Source of the DNA: Hyphomicrobiales bacterium
GTDB taxonomy: Bacteria; Pseudomonadota; Alphaproteobacteria; Rhizobiales; Rhizobiaceae
Direction of reading: 5' to 3'
Length of the DNA stretch: 64,000 nt
Assembly: GCA_900465675.1 (NCBI GenBank)
Contig: UBJR01000028.1
Span: 124,001 to 188,000, forward strand
Positions 8,401-16,893 of the stretch are shown piece by piece (within the stretch, counting starts at the first letter, position 1; every line of letters starts with the position of its first letter). The translations under genes and the position numbers were made by a program. The notes beneath the pieces were generated by a model. That model did no database searches, was not told where the DNA came from, and saw nothing but the letters and a program-made list of their open reading frames with translations.

Positions 8401-11301
8401 CGAGGCCTTCAGGGATAGTCCCTTGCCGCCATCTGCGGTGGTTTCGAAATCCAGTCTGTTGTCAGCGAGCTTGCCGCTTGCGGCGATCGCGAAACCGGAG
8501 AGGCCGGCGGCCTTTGTCTGGCTTGTCGAAGCGTCCTTCCAGTCGAGCTTGAAGTTCGCGATCGGGGCCGCCGGGGTGCCGGTTACCGTGACCGTGCCGG
8601 AAATGCTGCCTGCCGCCTCGAGCTTCGGGACGAAGGTGTTGGCGAGGCTGGCGGGAAGGTCTTTGATCGTCGCATCGATATCGAGTGTTTCTCCGGCCGA
8701 GCCCGAAACGCTGACCGAACCCTCACCGGTGCGGATCGTCAGGCCATCCAGCTTTGCGGCACCACCGGCGATCGTTACGGCGGTCGGCGCAGAAAGCTCG
8801 ACGGCAATGTTGCGGGGCTTTGCCGACAGCCGGTCGAGCTCGATCTTCATGCTGCCGTCCTTGGTTTCGACGGCGCCGGCGGCGACCAGCGGATTGGCGT
8901 CGTAGACGGATGTCAGATCGAAATTGGTGCGGTTCTGCTGCTGCGTGAAATTGACCGCCAGACCGCTGATGGTGTTGGCGCCCGAAGAAATCTCGTCGGC
9001 CTTGATGATGCCGTTCGCTGCAAAAGCTTTCAGATCGCTGACGGTGATATCGATATCCGGCTTCACCAGCGACAGGCCGTCGCGCCTGATGCCGCTGCCG
9101 CTGGCCTTTGCCTTGATGGAGATCTTGCCAGCGTCATTGGCGATGTCGAAGGCCCCCTTCAGATCGCCCTCGGCACGTTGTCCTGCCAAGGCTGCCAGCA
9201 GGCCGACATCCGGAAAATCGAAATTCAGCTTGCCGCTCGGCAGGAAGGATGGCGTCAGCTCGATATTGCCGTTCAGCTTGTTGCTGCCGGCATCGATGGA
9301 GATCGACGGAATGCTGGTCGTCCCGTCTTTCGACTGGACATTGGCATTGATCGCCAGCGGCTGGCCGTCGATCGCACCTTTGGCGCTGACCGTCGCCTGC
9401 GGCGCATCGGGATCGGCGGTTCCGGAGAGAGCGACGTCTAGACCCGAGAGCGTACGGCCAGCGGTCTGAAGCGCCGCAGATTTCAAGTTCGCCTTGATGG
9501 CGAGCGCGGTCAGTGGGCCACTGATATTGGCCGTGTAGGCCAGTTCGCCGCCGGTATCCTGAACGAGCTTGCCGATATCGGGAAGCCGCCCGCTGAGATC
9601 GGCCGCCAGCGTGTCGCCGTCGAGGGTGACGTTGCCGTTGGTTTCCAGGCTGCCCGATTTCACCACGAGGTTCGACAGATTGATCTTCGAAGGGATCGTG
9701 CCTGCAACTTGTGTCTCGATCGAAATCGGTGTGTCGAAACGCGGCGCGATCGCCACCGGGAGGGCCGCCGGTTCGATCGTCAGCTTGGCATTGCCTGTGA
9801 GCGCCTGGCTGTCGAGTCTGTAGGTGCCGTTAACGCTGCCGCTGGCATTGGCGCTTTCGAATGTCGTGCCGTTGAAGCCAATGCTATCGGGCGCGATCTG
9901 AAGCGGGGCTGCCAGCGTGACCGGTCCCTGAACCGCCCGGTTGATGTCGGGATTGATGAAGGCCGTATCGCCGGCCACAAGACGGATCTGCACGCCGCCG
10001 CTTTTCTTGGCGATGTTGAAGGCATCGCTCTTGGCCGTCAGCTTGACGTTGCTTGCCGTGGCCTGAGGAATGGTGATCGCGTCCAGGGATGCGCTGGCAT
10101 TCAGCCGGGCAGCCTTGGCGTCGCCGGTCAGGGCGACGTTGAGGCCGCTGACGAGCAGGCGCGCTTCACCCTTTTCAAGCGGCCAGCGGAAGTCGACCGG
10201 GCCGGATGTGCCAAGAACATTGGCATTCAGGCTGTTGTTACCCGCCGGATCGAGCGTGCCGGAGGCCGCGATGACGACGCTTCCGGTGGCGATGTTGCCG
10301 GTCTGGATGTCGATCTTGCCTTTGTTGTCGAAAGTGGCGGCCAGATCGATATTCGTCTGCCCTGCAAAGAGCGGGCGGAAGGGTGGGGGCAGGAGCGAGC
10401 TGAGATCGCCGCCGCCTTTCAGGTTGATCTGGTGAAGACCCTCCGGCGTCAGCACATGCTGGCCTTCGATCGAAGCGCGGGGCTGTCCATCGAGGGCCGC
10501 CAGCAGCTTGGCCTTCCAGTTCGAAATCGGACCGTCGCCATCGATCGACAGATTGACGGATGGATCGCCCGGCAGCGACAGCAACGTCGCCATCACGCCG
10601 CCCTTCGGTTCGGCAAGCTGAGCCTTGAGGCGAAGGTGGTTTTCCTCGGGCATGAAGGCAACGTCTGCGTTCAGCTTGGCGTCCGGCACCGACTGGCGAT
10701 TGACGTTGAGAACCGCGTGGCCACCGCTCTGATCGGCCTGCAGATTGCCGCCCGCGACCAGCGTGAAGGCGCGGCCCACAAGCTGCTCACTGAGATTGAT
10801 CTGCGGCAGCGCGATGTTGTCGATGTCGATCTTGATGGGCAGCTTGAAGCCGGCTTCTTCGCCGGTATCCGGCGGCGACGGCAATGTGCGCACCGGCTTG
10901 CGGACGACGGTGATCGACTGGATGCCGATCTGCTTGGCGTGGAACGTGCCGGTCAGCAGCGCCAAGGGATTCCAGTTGATAGAGATTCCTCTCGCTTCGG
11001 CGAAAACACCACGGGTGTCCGATATCGTGATCTGTGCAGCATCGAGGCCGCCTGTCAGCAGGCTGCCAGGCTCGCGGATCGAGACGTTCATGTCCCGGTT
11101 GGAGATGATCTCCGCGACCTTTTCGGTAACGATGCGTGAGCCGAAGGAAGTGAAGCCGAAAATGACGATCGCAATCGCGGCAACGACAAGCACGAGGCCA
11201 AGGCCATAGCCCAGCAGCCTTACAATCCAGTTCATCAGTTTCGTCAGTGCTTGCATGAAGGCGGACACTATCCCGTTCGCATGGCGGTGCAACGGGTTCA
11301 T
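5473..11301 (-). CDS. tamB: Translocation and assembly module inner-membrane protein TamB
   Basis: A giant protein of about 1942 aa. One N-terminal membrane anchor (roughly residues 28-52, LLGYGLGLVLVVAAIAIVIFGF) is followed by a very long beta-rich periplasmic region and a C-terminal TamB/DUF490 domain of about 350 residues ending in a terminal Tyr. In this family the periplasmic part forms a hydrophobic groove bridging inner and outer membranes, helping outer-membrane protein insertion and probably phospholipid transport. It starts 18 bp after tamA on the same strand, the classical partner arrangement. Residues about 885-1525 hold six tandem units of roughly 107 aa beginning with a (G/S)LAN-FVP motif, unusually regular for TamB. 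In-frame ATGs at 11256 and 11235 are alternative starts. Confidence 0.93.
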   Translation of the reverse strand: MNPLHRHANGIVSAFMQALTKLMNWIVRLLGYGLGLVLVVAAIAIVIFGFTSFGSRIVTEKVAEIISNRDMNVSIREPGSLLTGGLDAAQITISDTRGVFAEARGISINWNPLALLTGTFHAKQIGIQSITVVRKPVRTLPSPPDTGEEAGFKLPIKIDIDNIALPQINLSEQLVGRAFTLVAGGNLQADQSGGHAVLNVNRQSVPDAKLNADVAFMPEENHLRLKAQLAEPKGGVMATLLSLPGDPSVNLSIDGDGPISNWKAKLLAALDGQPRASIEGQHVLTPEGLHQINLKGGGDLSSLLPPPFRPLFAGQTNIDLAATFDNKGKIDIQTGNIATGSVVIAASGTLDPAGNNSLNANVLGTSGPVDFRWPLEKGEARLLVSGLNVALTGDAKAARLNASASLDAITIPQATASNVKLTAKSDAFNIAKKSGGVQIRLVAGDTAFINPDINRAVQGPVTLAAPLQIAPDSIGFNGTTFESANASGSVNGTYRLDSQALTGNAKLTIEPAALPVAIAPRFDTPISIETQVAGTIPSKINLSNLVVKSGSLETNGNVTLDGDTLAADLSGRLPDIGKLVQDTGGELAYTANISGPLTALAIKANLKSAALQTAGRTLSGLDVALSGTADPDAPQATVSAKGAIDGQPLAINANVQSKDGTTSIPSISIDAGSNKLNGNIELTPSFLPSGKLNFDFPDVGLLAALAGQRAEGDLKGAFDIANDAGKISIKAKASGSGIRRDGLSLVKPDIDITVSDLKAFAANGIIKADEISSGANTISGLAVNFTQQQNRTNFDLTSVYDANPLVAAGAVETKDGSMKIELDRLSAKPRNIAVELSAPTAVTIAGGAAKLDGLTIRTGEGSVSVSGSAGETLDIDATIKDLPASLANTFVPKLEAAGSISGTVTVTGTPAAPIANFKLDWKDASTSQTKAAGLSGFAIAASGKLADNRLDFETTADGGKGLSLKASGNYMVAGANAQALSVDAEIANVPAGLANAFVPDLGAAGVISGTAKASGTLPNPTAQFDLSWKDAATSQTVKAGLAKLAIGAIGTFADNKLAFDVDATGAKNLALKAKGNFVVAGLEANTLTVDADISNAPASLANAFVPGLGAEGLISGTGKASGRLPRPSAEFDLTWTDAATGQTKKAGLASFNVSAKGKFADSKLDFDTAASGKNSLSLKAAGSFTIAGPDANSLSVDATIGNVPAGLANPFVPGLGAEGLISGTAKASGKLPRPNADFDLTWTDAATDQTKKAKLASFDVTAKGKFADDRINFDAAASGKNSLSLKATGNFAVSGPDANALSVDADITNVPAGLANPFVPGLGAEGLISGTARAYGKLPNPAADFKFAWKNAATSHTKAANVTGLGVTADGRLSGNTLNFNVNANGSGSLSVKAKGSFEVAGPQANSLRADADINNLPAGIANAFVPNLDAEGAISGSANAAGKLPIPDVDFKLNWKNAQTSQTKSAGLTPLGITANGKLASNTLTIDTGLSGDGGLSMNGGGSVGITGQKALNLQFRGNLPFAILGAQLAQQGFVAEGAADIDLRITGNAGGPVINGSVNTSGAKLIDVRRNLALNNLTASITMNGQQATISRFSANLASGGAISATGTIGIQPNGGYPVNIDVKLDKAVYVDGTLVVATVDGTVGLRGPLLSNPTLSGRLDLEKASVTVPEKLPTSLREIDIRHIHAPAAVLKQLRDESPPKPGEKSSTITLDLQLNAPSQIFVRGRGIDSELGGSLTIKGTAAAPIVSGGFTMRRGRLTILNRRMNFTDKSRITFAGNLTPALDMEASSTSGTTTLTVDVGGLATDPAITFSSSPALPQDEVLAQLIFGQSMSKLSPVQIAQLADAVSQLAGGRSTSLFEGLRNQLGVDDLDISTDEKGQTSVSVGRYLNERTYFELQQGGAAGAKAIINLDVGRGVKLRGAAGGNGSGEAGVVYEHEY
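6726..8649 (-). repeat. Six tandem ~320-bp units inside tamB
   Basis: Each unit starts with a (G/S)(L/I)AN-x-FVP motif, continues with ISGT, a LP-x-P turn and a W-x-(D/N)A-x-T-x-(Q/H)T motif, and ends near D-A-x-I-x-N-x-PA. Unit starts fall at about 8649, 8328, 8007, 7686, 7365 and 7044, a period of about 321 bp. Units 3 to 5 are the most alike, also at DNA level, which suggests recent internal duplication or homogenisation. Confidence 0.85.
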
Positions 11302-11319
11302 CCGCTGCGTTTTCCGCCG

Positions 11320-13242
11320 TTAGAATGATTGGCCTATGCCGGCGTAGATTCCATAGGCCGTGCCATTTTCGTACTTGTTCAGCGGTACGGCAAAATCAAG
11401 CCGCAGTGGACCGAAAGGCGTGGCGTAGCGAATACCGACGCCAGCGCCGGCGCGGAAATCGCCGAAATCGGGGAAGGTGTCTGCCGAGACCGTGCCGACG
11501 TCGATGAAAGGCACGATGCCGATCGTGTCGGTGATCCTGACGCGTGCCTCCAGCGATGCGGTCACATAGGACTTGCCGCCGGTCGCCTCGTTGTCGGCGT
11601 CGTAGGGCGAGATCTCCTGATAGCCGTAGCCGCGCACCGAGCCACCACCGCCGGCAAAGAAGCGGCGGGTGGCGGGAATGTCCTGCAGCTCGCCGCCGAC
11701 CAGGAAACCTGCAGCCACCTTGCCGGCGAACACCACATTGTCCTCCTGGCCGATCGCCTGATAGCCCGAAATCGAGCCCTCGAAGGAGGAGAAGATGGTG
11801 CCGTTGAAGGCTTCATAGCTCGGCGTTGCCGCGAGTGTCGCGCGGTAGCCTTCCGTCGGATTGAACTTGTTGTCGCGGGCGTCGCGCTCGTATGTCAGTG
11901 GCAGAGCGAAGGTCAGATACTCGTTGTTGCCGAAGGCGTCGTCGTCTTTTTCGTAACTGATCTCGGCTGCGGCCGAGACGGTATCCTGATCGCTGAGCTC
12001 GTAGGAGTAACCGAGCGAGCCGGTGATCAGAGAGGCGTTGTAGGCATCAGGATTTTCCGTCTTCGCAAGGATCGATGCCTTGAGCGTTCCTGCCGGGAAG
12101 AAGGCGCCAGGCTTGGTGAAGGAAATGCCGGTCGAATAGTCGAGATTGCTGATGTCGTTCTCGCCGAGCCGGCCGACTGTTCCTTCGATACGTAGCGATT
12201 CCGCCTCACCGAAAAGATTGCGATGGCCCCAGTAGCCTTGCAGGCCGAAGCCGTCGATCGTCGAGTAGTTGGCGCCGAAGCCGAAGTAGCGCTGCTTGCC
12301 TTCCGACACCTCGATGGTCATCGGTAACGTACCATCGGCAGCCAGCTCATTGGCTTCGTGAATGGTGACGCTCGAGAAGACGCCAAGTGCACGCAGACGG
12401 TCTCCCGCCTTCTTCAAAGCCTCTGGCGAATAGGCCTCGCCGCGGTTGAGCCGCGAATAGCGCTGGATGAAATCGGGTTTGACGGTCTTTTCACCGGTGA
12501 CGCCAACGGTGCCGACAGGGGCAACGGGGCCGCCTTCGGTGGTGATGACGATATCGACGGTGCTTGTGCGATGATCGGCAACGACCTCGCGCTTCGTCAG
12601 CTTGGCAAGCGGCCGTCCCTCGCTCTTCAACTGCTCGACGATCTTGTCGCCGGCCTTGATGATGACGAGGGAGCCCGCTTCTTCGCCGGGCGCCAGATCG
12701 TAGTCTGCGGGATCGCGCATCGCTGCATCGCCACCGAACTGGACGTCTCGTACGTGGAAAACCGGCCCCGGATCGACATTGACGTTGACGGCGACCGGCT
12801 TCGATCGGTCGAAGACCGGATTGGGCGGCAGGCTGTCGATGTTCTTGCCATCGACGGTGATGGTCACCACGCCGCCATAACGGGCCTTTTCATATAGAGT
12901 GGCGATCAGTCGCTCGCGGTCGTCGCGCGCCTTGACGACCACGCCGAGATCGCCGGAGACGGGCTTGTCCTTGTCGCCGACCAGGCGCGAGCTGTTTTGC
13001 AGCGCCTCAGTGAGATCAGGATCGGCCGTGCCCGACGTCAGATCGACGTCGTATCGCACCGGATCAGGAACCTGTTCCGCTTCGCTGTCGTCCTTGCCGA
13101 ATATCGTTATGCCAAACAGCTTAAAGGCGTATGCCTCATCGACCAATGCAGGCGAAAACGCGGCCGTTGCCGCGATCACCATCATGGTGCCTGTCCGCCG
13201 ATACGCGAAACCCGCTTTCGGTGTCGTCCCTCTGATCTGCAT
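11320..13242 (-). CDS. tamA: Outer-membrane assembly factor TamA (Omp85 family)
   Basis: A 640-aa protein with an N-terminal signal peptide region ending near DEAYA (about residue 39), POTRA-like repeats (about 60-290) and a C-terminal 16-stranded Omp85 barrel. The barrel includes the conserved VRGY-type loop (GGGSVRGYGYQEISP) and RLDFAVPLNKYENG near the end, with a terminal Phe (GIGQSF) as expected for a BAM substrate. It inserts beta-barrel and autotransporter-type proteins in partnership with TamB. tamB follows 18 bp downstream. The start is uncertain: M20/M21 are possible alternatives, although the signal-like segment remains in all cases. Confidence 0.92.
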   Translation of the reverse strand: MQIRGTTPKAGFAYRRTGTMMVIAATAAFSPALVDEAYAFKLFGITIFGKDDSEAEQVPDPVRYDVDLTSGTADPDLTEALQNSSRLVGDKDKPVSGDLGVVVKARDDRERLIATLYEKARYGGVVTITVDGKNIDSLPPNPVFDRSKPVAVNVNVDPGPVFHVRDVQFGGDAAMRDPADYDLAPGEEAGSLVIIKAGDKIVEQLKSEGRPLAKLTKREVVADHRTSTVDIVITTEGGPVAPVGTVGVTGEKTVKPDFIQRYSRLNRGEAYSPEALKKAGDRLRALGVFSSVTIHEANELAADGTLPMTIEVSEGKQRYFGFGANYSTIDGFGLQGYWGHRNLFGEAESLRIEGTVGRLGENDISNLDYSTGISFTKPGAFFPAGTLKASILAKTENPDAYNASLITGSLGYSYELSDQDTVSAAAEISYEKDDDAFGNNEYLTFALPLTYERDARDNKFNPTEGYRATLAATPSYEAFNGTIFSSFEGSISGYQAIGQEDNVVFAGKVAAGFLVGGELQDIPATRRFFAGGGGSVRGYGYQEISPYDADNEATGGKSYVTASLEARVRITDTIGIVPFIDVGTVSADTFPDFGDFRAGAGVGIRYATPFGPLRLDFAVPLNKYENGTAYGIYAGIGQSF

Positions 13243-13365
13243 CCGCCGCTTTTAGTTACATGGAAAATGAAGCTTCGCGTTGCCCAGCCGCGGGCACCTT
13301 AGCGGCAAAAATGCGAAACGTGTACCAATTTAAGTTGTTGGCGGGCTAATTTAGTACAGAAAATG

Positions 13366-13394
13366 AAAAATCCCGGCGCTGGCCGGGATTTTTT
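13366..13394 (-). terminator. Rho-independent terminator after the glycine-zipper lipoprotein gene
   Basis: A perfect 12-bp stem (AAAAATCCCGGC at 13366-13377 pairs with 13382-13393, loop GCTG) ends in an A/T run on both sides, so it can work in either direction. It separates the small lipoprotein gene from tamA. Confidence 0.85.
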
Positions 13395-13412
13395 AGTCGG
13401 TGAATTTAACGC

Positions 13413-13679
13413 TTAGTAGCCGCCGCGCGGGCAGTCGTCGATGTAGCGATTGCCGTTTCGATCACGATAATAGCACTGCCCGGGCTGCTCGGCGACACGG
13501 CCGATCAGTGCGCCGGCAACGCCGCCGATCGCTGCGCCAACTGCGGCACCGCGGACATTGCCTGTAGCAACACCACCGATCACAGCTCCGGAAGCGGCGC
13601 CGATGCCGGCACCCTGCTGTGTCGGCGTGCAACTCGCGATCGAGAGGCCGACGAGTACGAATGCGATAATCTTCTTCAT
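13413..13679 (-). CDS. Glycine-zipper outer-membrane lipoprotein
   Basis: An 88-aa protein. It begins MKKIIAFVLVGLSIASC, a lipoprotein signal with the lipobox cysteine at residue 17. A Gly/Ala-rich glycine-zipper segment follows (GAGIGAASGAVIGGVATG, then GAAVGAAIGGVAGALIGR), and then a short tail with CYYRDRNGNRYIDDCP. It resembles the 17-kDa surface antigen/SlyB-type family, which sits in the envelope with unclear function. The ATG at 13679 is chosen because GGAGATGGAA lies just before it and it begins the signal peptide directly. It has its own terminator. Confidence 0.85.
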   Translation of the reverse strand: MKKIIAFVLVGLSIASCTPTQQGAGIGAASGAVIGGVATGNVRGAAVGAAIGGVAGALIGRVAEQPGQCYYRDRNGNRYIDDCPRGGY

Positions 13680-13960
13680 TTCCATCTCCAAAAGGTTCGC
13701 TGCCCCCTGGCAGCAGCCGTCCCTCACGTGTTTTTGTTTTTGTCACGTAGGCTGCAAACTATGTCGTAAACAAAGCGTGTCCAGCAATCTCCGCAAAGTT
13801 TGCGGTCACGCTTCGTTTCATAACGTTTCAGGAGAGCCCTGTTCTATCGGACTTCGGCAGTGAAGCAAAATTGATACAACTCCCCAAAGTAGCGGTTGAT
13901 CCTAAAGGGAAAAGGTCAAATGATGCCGCTTGTGCCTGGAGGAGGCACGAGGAGGACATC
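13680..13960. other. Divergent promoter region between the lipoprotein gene and coxS
   Basis: This 281-bp stretch holds the two divergent promoters and a strong GAGGAGGACATC ribosome-binding site just before coxS. I see no other gene or clear operator in it. Confidence 0.5.
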
Positions 13961-14452
13961 ATGGCGAAAGTCAAACTGACGGTGAATGGCCGCGCGGTGA
14001 GCGGCGACTGTGAAGAAAGAACGCTTCTCGTCCATTTCATTCGCGAAAAGCTGGGGCTGACGGGCACCCATGTCGGCTGCGATACAACGCAATGCGGTGC
14101 ATGTGTCGTCCATCTGGACGGCAAGTCGGTCAAGAGCTGCACGATCCTGGCTGTCCAGGCCTCCGGCTCTTCGGTGATGACCATCGAGGGGCTTGCCGCA
14201 AATGGCGAGCTGCATCCCGTTCAGGCGGCTTTCAAAGAACATCACGGCCTGCAATGCGGCTTCTGTACGCCCGGCATGGTGATGGCCTCGGTCGATATGA
14301 TCAACCGCCACGGCGGCCATCTCGACGAGGAAACCGTCCGCCACGAGCTCGAAGGCAATATCTGTCGTTGCACCGGCTATCACAACATCGTCAAGGCCGT
14401 GCTCTCCGCCAATGCCGAAATGCATGGCGGCGCCAAGCAGGCTGCCGAATAG
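13961..14452 (+). CDS. coxS: Molybdenum hydroxylase small subunit, 2Fe-2S (CoxS-like)
   Basis: The iron-sulfur subunit (163 aa) of an aerobic carbon-monoxide-dehydrogenase-type hydroxylase, carrying electrons from the molybdenum site to FAD. The plant-ferredoxin-type cluster ligands are C40, C45, C48 and C60 ([13 protein letters not shown]). The second cluster uses C99, C102, C135 and C137 (CGFCTPGM and [10 protein letters not shown]). The ATG at 13961 follows a GGAGG site closely; the longer in-frame start is not credible. It is first in a coxS-coxL-coxM operon. Confidence 0.9.
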   Translation: MAKVKLTVNGRAVSGDCEERTLLVHFIREKLGLTGTHVGCDTTQCGACVVHLDGKSVKSCTILAVQASGSSVMTIEGLAANGELHPVQAAFKEHHGLQCGFCTPGMVMASVDMINRHGGHLDEETVRHELEGNICRCTGYHNIVKAVLSANAEMHGGAKQAAE

Positions 14453-14535
14453 CATCCCCCTGAATTCGTCTGGCAGCTGCCGAACACAATTCTCTTTGGC
14501 GGAATGCCAGGCCCGAAACCCCATTGGAGGACATC

Positions 14536-16881
14536 ATGGGTGTTGAAGGAATTGGTGCACGCGTCGCACGCAAGGAAGACAAGCGGTTTCTGACAGGTAA
14601 GGGCCGCTATACCGACGACATGGTCGTTCCGGGCATGAAATATGGCTATTTCATCCGCAGCCCGCATGCTCATGCAAAGATCACCAATATCGACGTCTCG
14701 GCCGCCAAGGCGATGCCCGGCGTTATCGACGTGCTCGATGGTAAGCAGCTGCTTGCCGATGGCATCGGCAATCTGATCTGCGGCTGGATGATCCATTCGC
14801 GCGACGGCTCGCCGATGAAGATGGGGGCGTGGCGGCCGCTGGCGGTCGATACGGTCCGCTATGTCGGCGATGCCGTGGCGATCGTCGTTGCGGATTCGCT
14901 CGGCGAAGCGCGGGATGCAGCCGAAGCGGTCAGCATCGACTACGAGGAGCTTCCTGTCGTTACGGAGGCGGTCGAAGCCCTTAAGCCCGGCGCCCCGCAG
15001 ATACATCCCGAATCCTCGGACAACCTGATCTTCGATTGGGTGATCGGCGATGAAGGCGCAACGGATCAGGCGATTGCTGCTGCGGCGCACGTCACCGAGA
15101 TCGAGCTCACCAACAACCGCCTGTCGCCCAATCCGATGGAGCCGCGGGCTGCGCTCGGCATCTACGACTCCGCCGAGGATCATTACACCTGCTACACGAC
15201 GAGCCAGAATCCGCATGTCGCCCGTCTGGTGATGAGCGCCTTCTACAATGTCGCGCCGGAGAACAAGCTGAGGGTGATTGCGCCTGATGTCGGCGGCGGC
15301 TTCGGCTCGAAGATCTATATCTATCCGGAAGAAATCGTCTGTCTCTGGGCTTCTAAGAAGACCGGCGTTCCGGTGAAATGGAATTCGGATCGCACCGAAG
15401 CCTTCCTGACGGACGCGCATGGACGCGACCACGTTTCCAAGGTGAAGATGGCCTTCGATGCCGATCATCGCATCATCGGCCTCAAGGTCGATACGATCGC
15501 CAATCTTGGCGCCTACATGTCGCTCTTCTCGTCGGCAGTGCCGACCTATCTCTACGCGACGCTGCTGTCAGGGCAGTATGCGATCCCGGCGATCCACGCC
15601 AATGTCCGCACCGTCTATACCAATACGGCGCCCGTCGATGCCTATCGCGGGGCCGGGCGGCCGGAGGCGACCTATCTGCTGGAGCGGACGATGGAAACCG
15701 CGGCACGCGAACTCGGTATTTCTCCGGCCGAGCTCCGGCGGAAGAATTTCATCCGCTCGTTCCCGCATCAGACGCCCGTGATCATGATGTATGATGCGGG
15801 CGACTACGATGCCTCCCTTGACGCGGCGATACAGGCTGCCGACTGGAATGGCTTCGAAGCCCGTCGTGCGGAGGCCGCGAACCGCGGCATGAAGCGCGGG
15901 ATCGGCATGAGTTGCTATATCGAAGCCTGCGGGATTGCGCCGTCTCAGGCGGTCGGCTCTCTCGGCGCCGGTGTCGGCCTGTGGGAATCGGCGGAAGTGC
16001 GCGTCAACGCGGTCGGCACGATCGAGGTGCTGACCGGCTCGCACAGCCATGGCCAGGGACATGAGACGACCTTTGCCCAGCTGGTGGCGGATCGTCTCGG
16101 TGTTCCCATCGACAGCGTTTCCATTGTCCACGGTGATACCGACAAGGTGCAGATGGGCATGGGCACCTACGGCTCGCGCTCCGGCGCCGTCGGCATGTCG
16201 GCTGTCGTCAAGGCACTCGACAAGGTCGAGGCCAAGGCGAAGAAAATTGCCGCGCATCTGATGGAGGCCGACGAGAGCGATATCGTCATCGAAAACGGCG
16301 AGCTGAAGGTGGCCGGTACCGACAAGGTGCTGCCGTGGTTCCAGGTGGCGCTTGCTTCCTACACCGCCCACAATCTGCCGGCGGGCATGGAGCCGGGGCT
16401 GAAGGAGACGGCTTTCTACGATCCGTCGAACTTCACCTTCCCGGCCGGATGCTACATCTGCGAAGTCGAGGTCGATCCGGAAACGGGTCATACCAAGATT
16501 ATCCAGTTCGTCGCCGCCGATGACTTCGGCAATATCATCAACCCGATGATCGTCGAGGGACAGGTGCATGGTGGCATTGCGCAGGGTATCGGCCAGGCGC
16601 TGCTCGAAGGCGTCCACTATGACGAGAACGGGCAGCTGCTGACGGCGAGCTACATGGATTATGCCATGCCGCGCGCCGATGACCTCCCCTCTTTCAAGCT
16701 GTCGCATCAGAACACGCCCTGCCCGAGCAACCCGCTCGGCATCAAGGGTTGCGGCGAGGCGGGGGCGATCGGGTCTCCACCGGCGCTGATGAATGCGATC
16801 ACCGATGCCATCGGCAACAACATGCTGACCATGCCCGCCACGCCACAGAAGGTGTGGATGGCGGCACGTGCGACCAATTGA
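14536..16881 (+). CDS. coxL: Molybdenum hydroxylase large subunit, form II CoxL-like
   Basis: The molybdopterin-binding catalytic subunit, 781 aa. It opens with GIGARVARKEDKRFLTGKGRY, typical of the family. The conserved glycine-rich motif GGGFGSKIYIYPEE and the late GCGEAGAIGSPPA segment carrying the catalytic glutamate (near residue 740) are present. The active-site loop reads AYRGAGR (369-375), the form II signature, not the AYXCSFR loop of proven CO dehydrogenase. The enzyme may therefore hydroxylate another substrate. The ATG at 14536 sits behind GGAGG. No cox maturation genes (coxD, E, F or G) are present in the window. Confidence 0.9.
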   Translation: MGVEGIGARVARKEDKRFLTGKGRYTDDMVVPGMKYGYFIRSPHAHAKITNIDVSAAKAMPGVIDVLDGKQLLADGIGNLICGWMIHSRDGSPMKMGAWRPLAVDTVRYVGDAVAIVVADSLGEARDAAEAVSIDYEELPVVTEAVEALKPGAPQIHPESSDNLIFDWVIGDEGATDQAIAAAAHVTEIELTNNRLSPNPMEPRAALGIYDSAEDHYTCYTTSQNPHVARLVMSAFYNVAPENKLRVIAPDVGGGFGSKIYIYPEEIVCLWASKKTGVPVKWNSDRTEAFLTDAHGRDHVSKVKMAFDADHRIIGLKVDTIANLGAYMSLFSSAVPTYLYATLLSGQYAIPAIHANVRTVYTNTAPVDAYRGAGRPEATYLLERTMETAARELGISPAELRRKNFIRSFPHQTPVIMMYDAGDYDASLDAAIQAADWNGFEARRAEAANRGMKRGIGMSCYIEACGIAPSQAVGSLGAGVGLWESAEVRVNAVGTIEVLTGSHSHGQGHETTFAQLVADRLGVPIDSVSIVHGDTDKVQMGMGTYGSRSGAVGMSAVVKALDKVEAKAKKIAAHLMEADESDIVIENGELKVAGTDKVLPWFQVALASYTAHNLPAGMEPGLKETAFYDPSNFTFPAGCYICEVEVDPETGHTKIIQFVAADDFGNIINPMIVEGQVHGGIAQGIGQALLEGVHYDENGQLLTASYMDYAMPRADDLPSFKLSHQNTPCPSNPLGIKGCGEAGAIGSPPALMNAITDAIGNNMLTMPATPQKVWMAARATN

Positions 16882-16893
16882 GGAGGAACGGCC

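Noticed and set aside
6726-8649. Possible CRISPR-like or tandem DNA repeat array
   Set aside because: The period is about 321 bp, in frame and within coding sequence, so it is a protein repeat in TamB.
9709-11139. Long plus-strand open frame opposite tamB
   Set aside because: A GC-driven shadow; the minus strand encodes a coherent TamB with a membrane anchor and conserved C-terminal domain.
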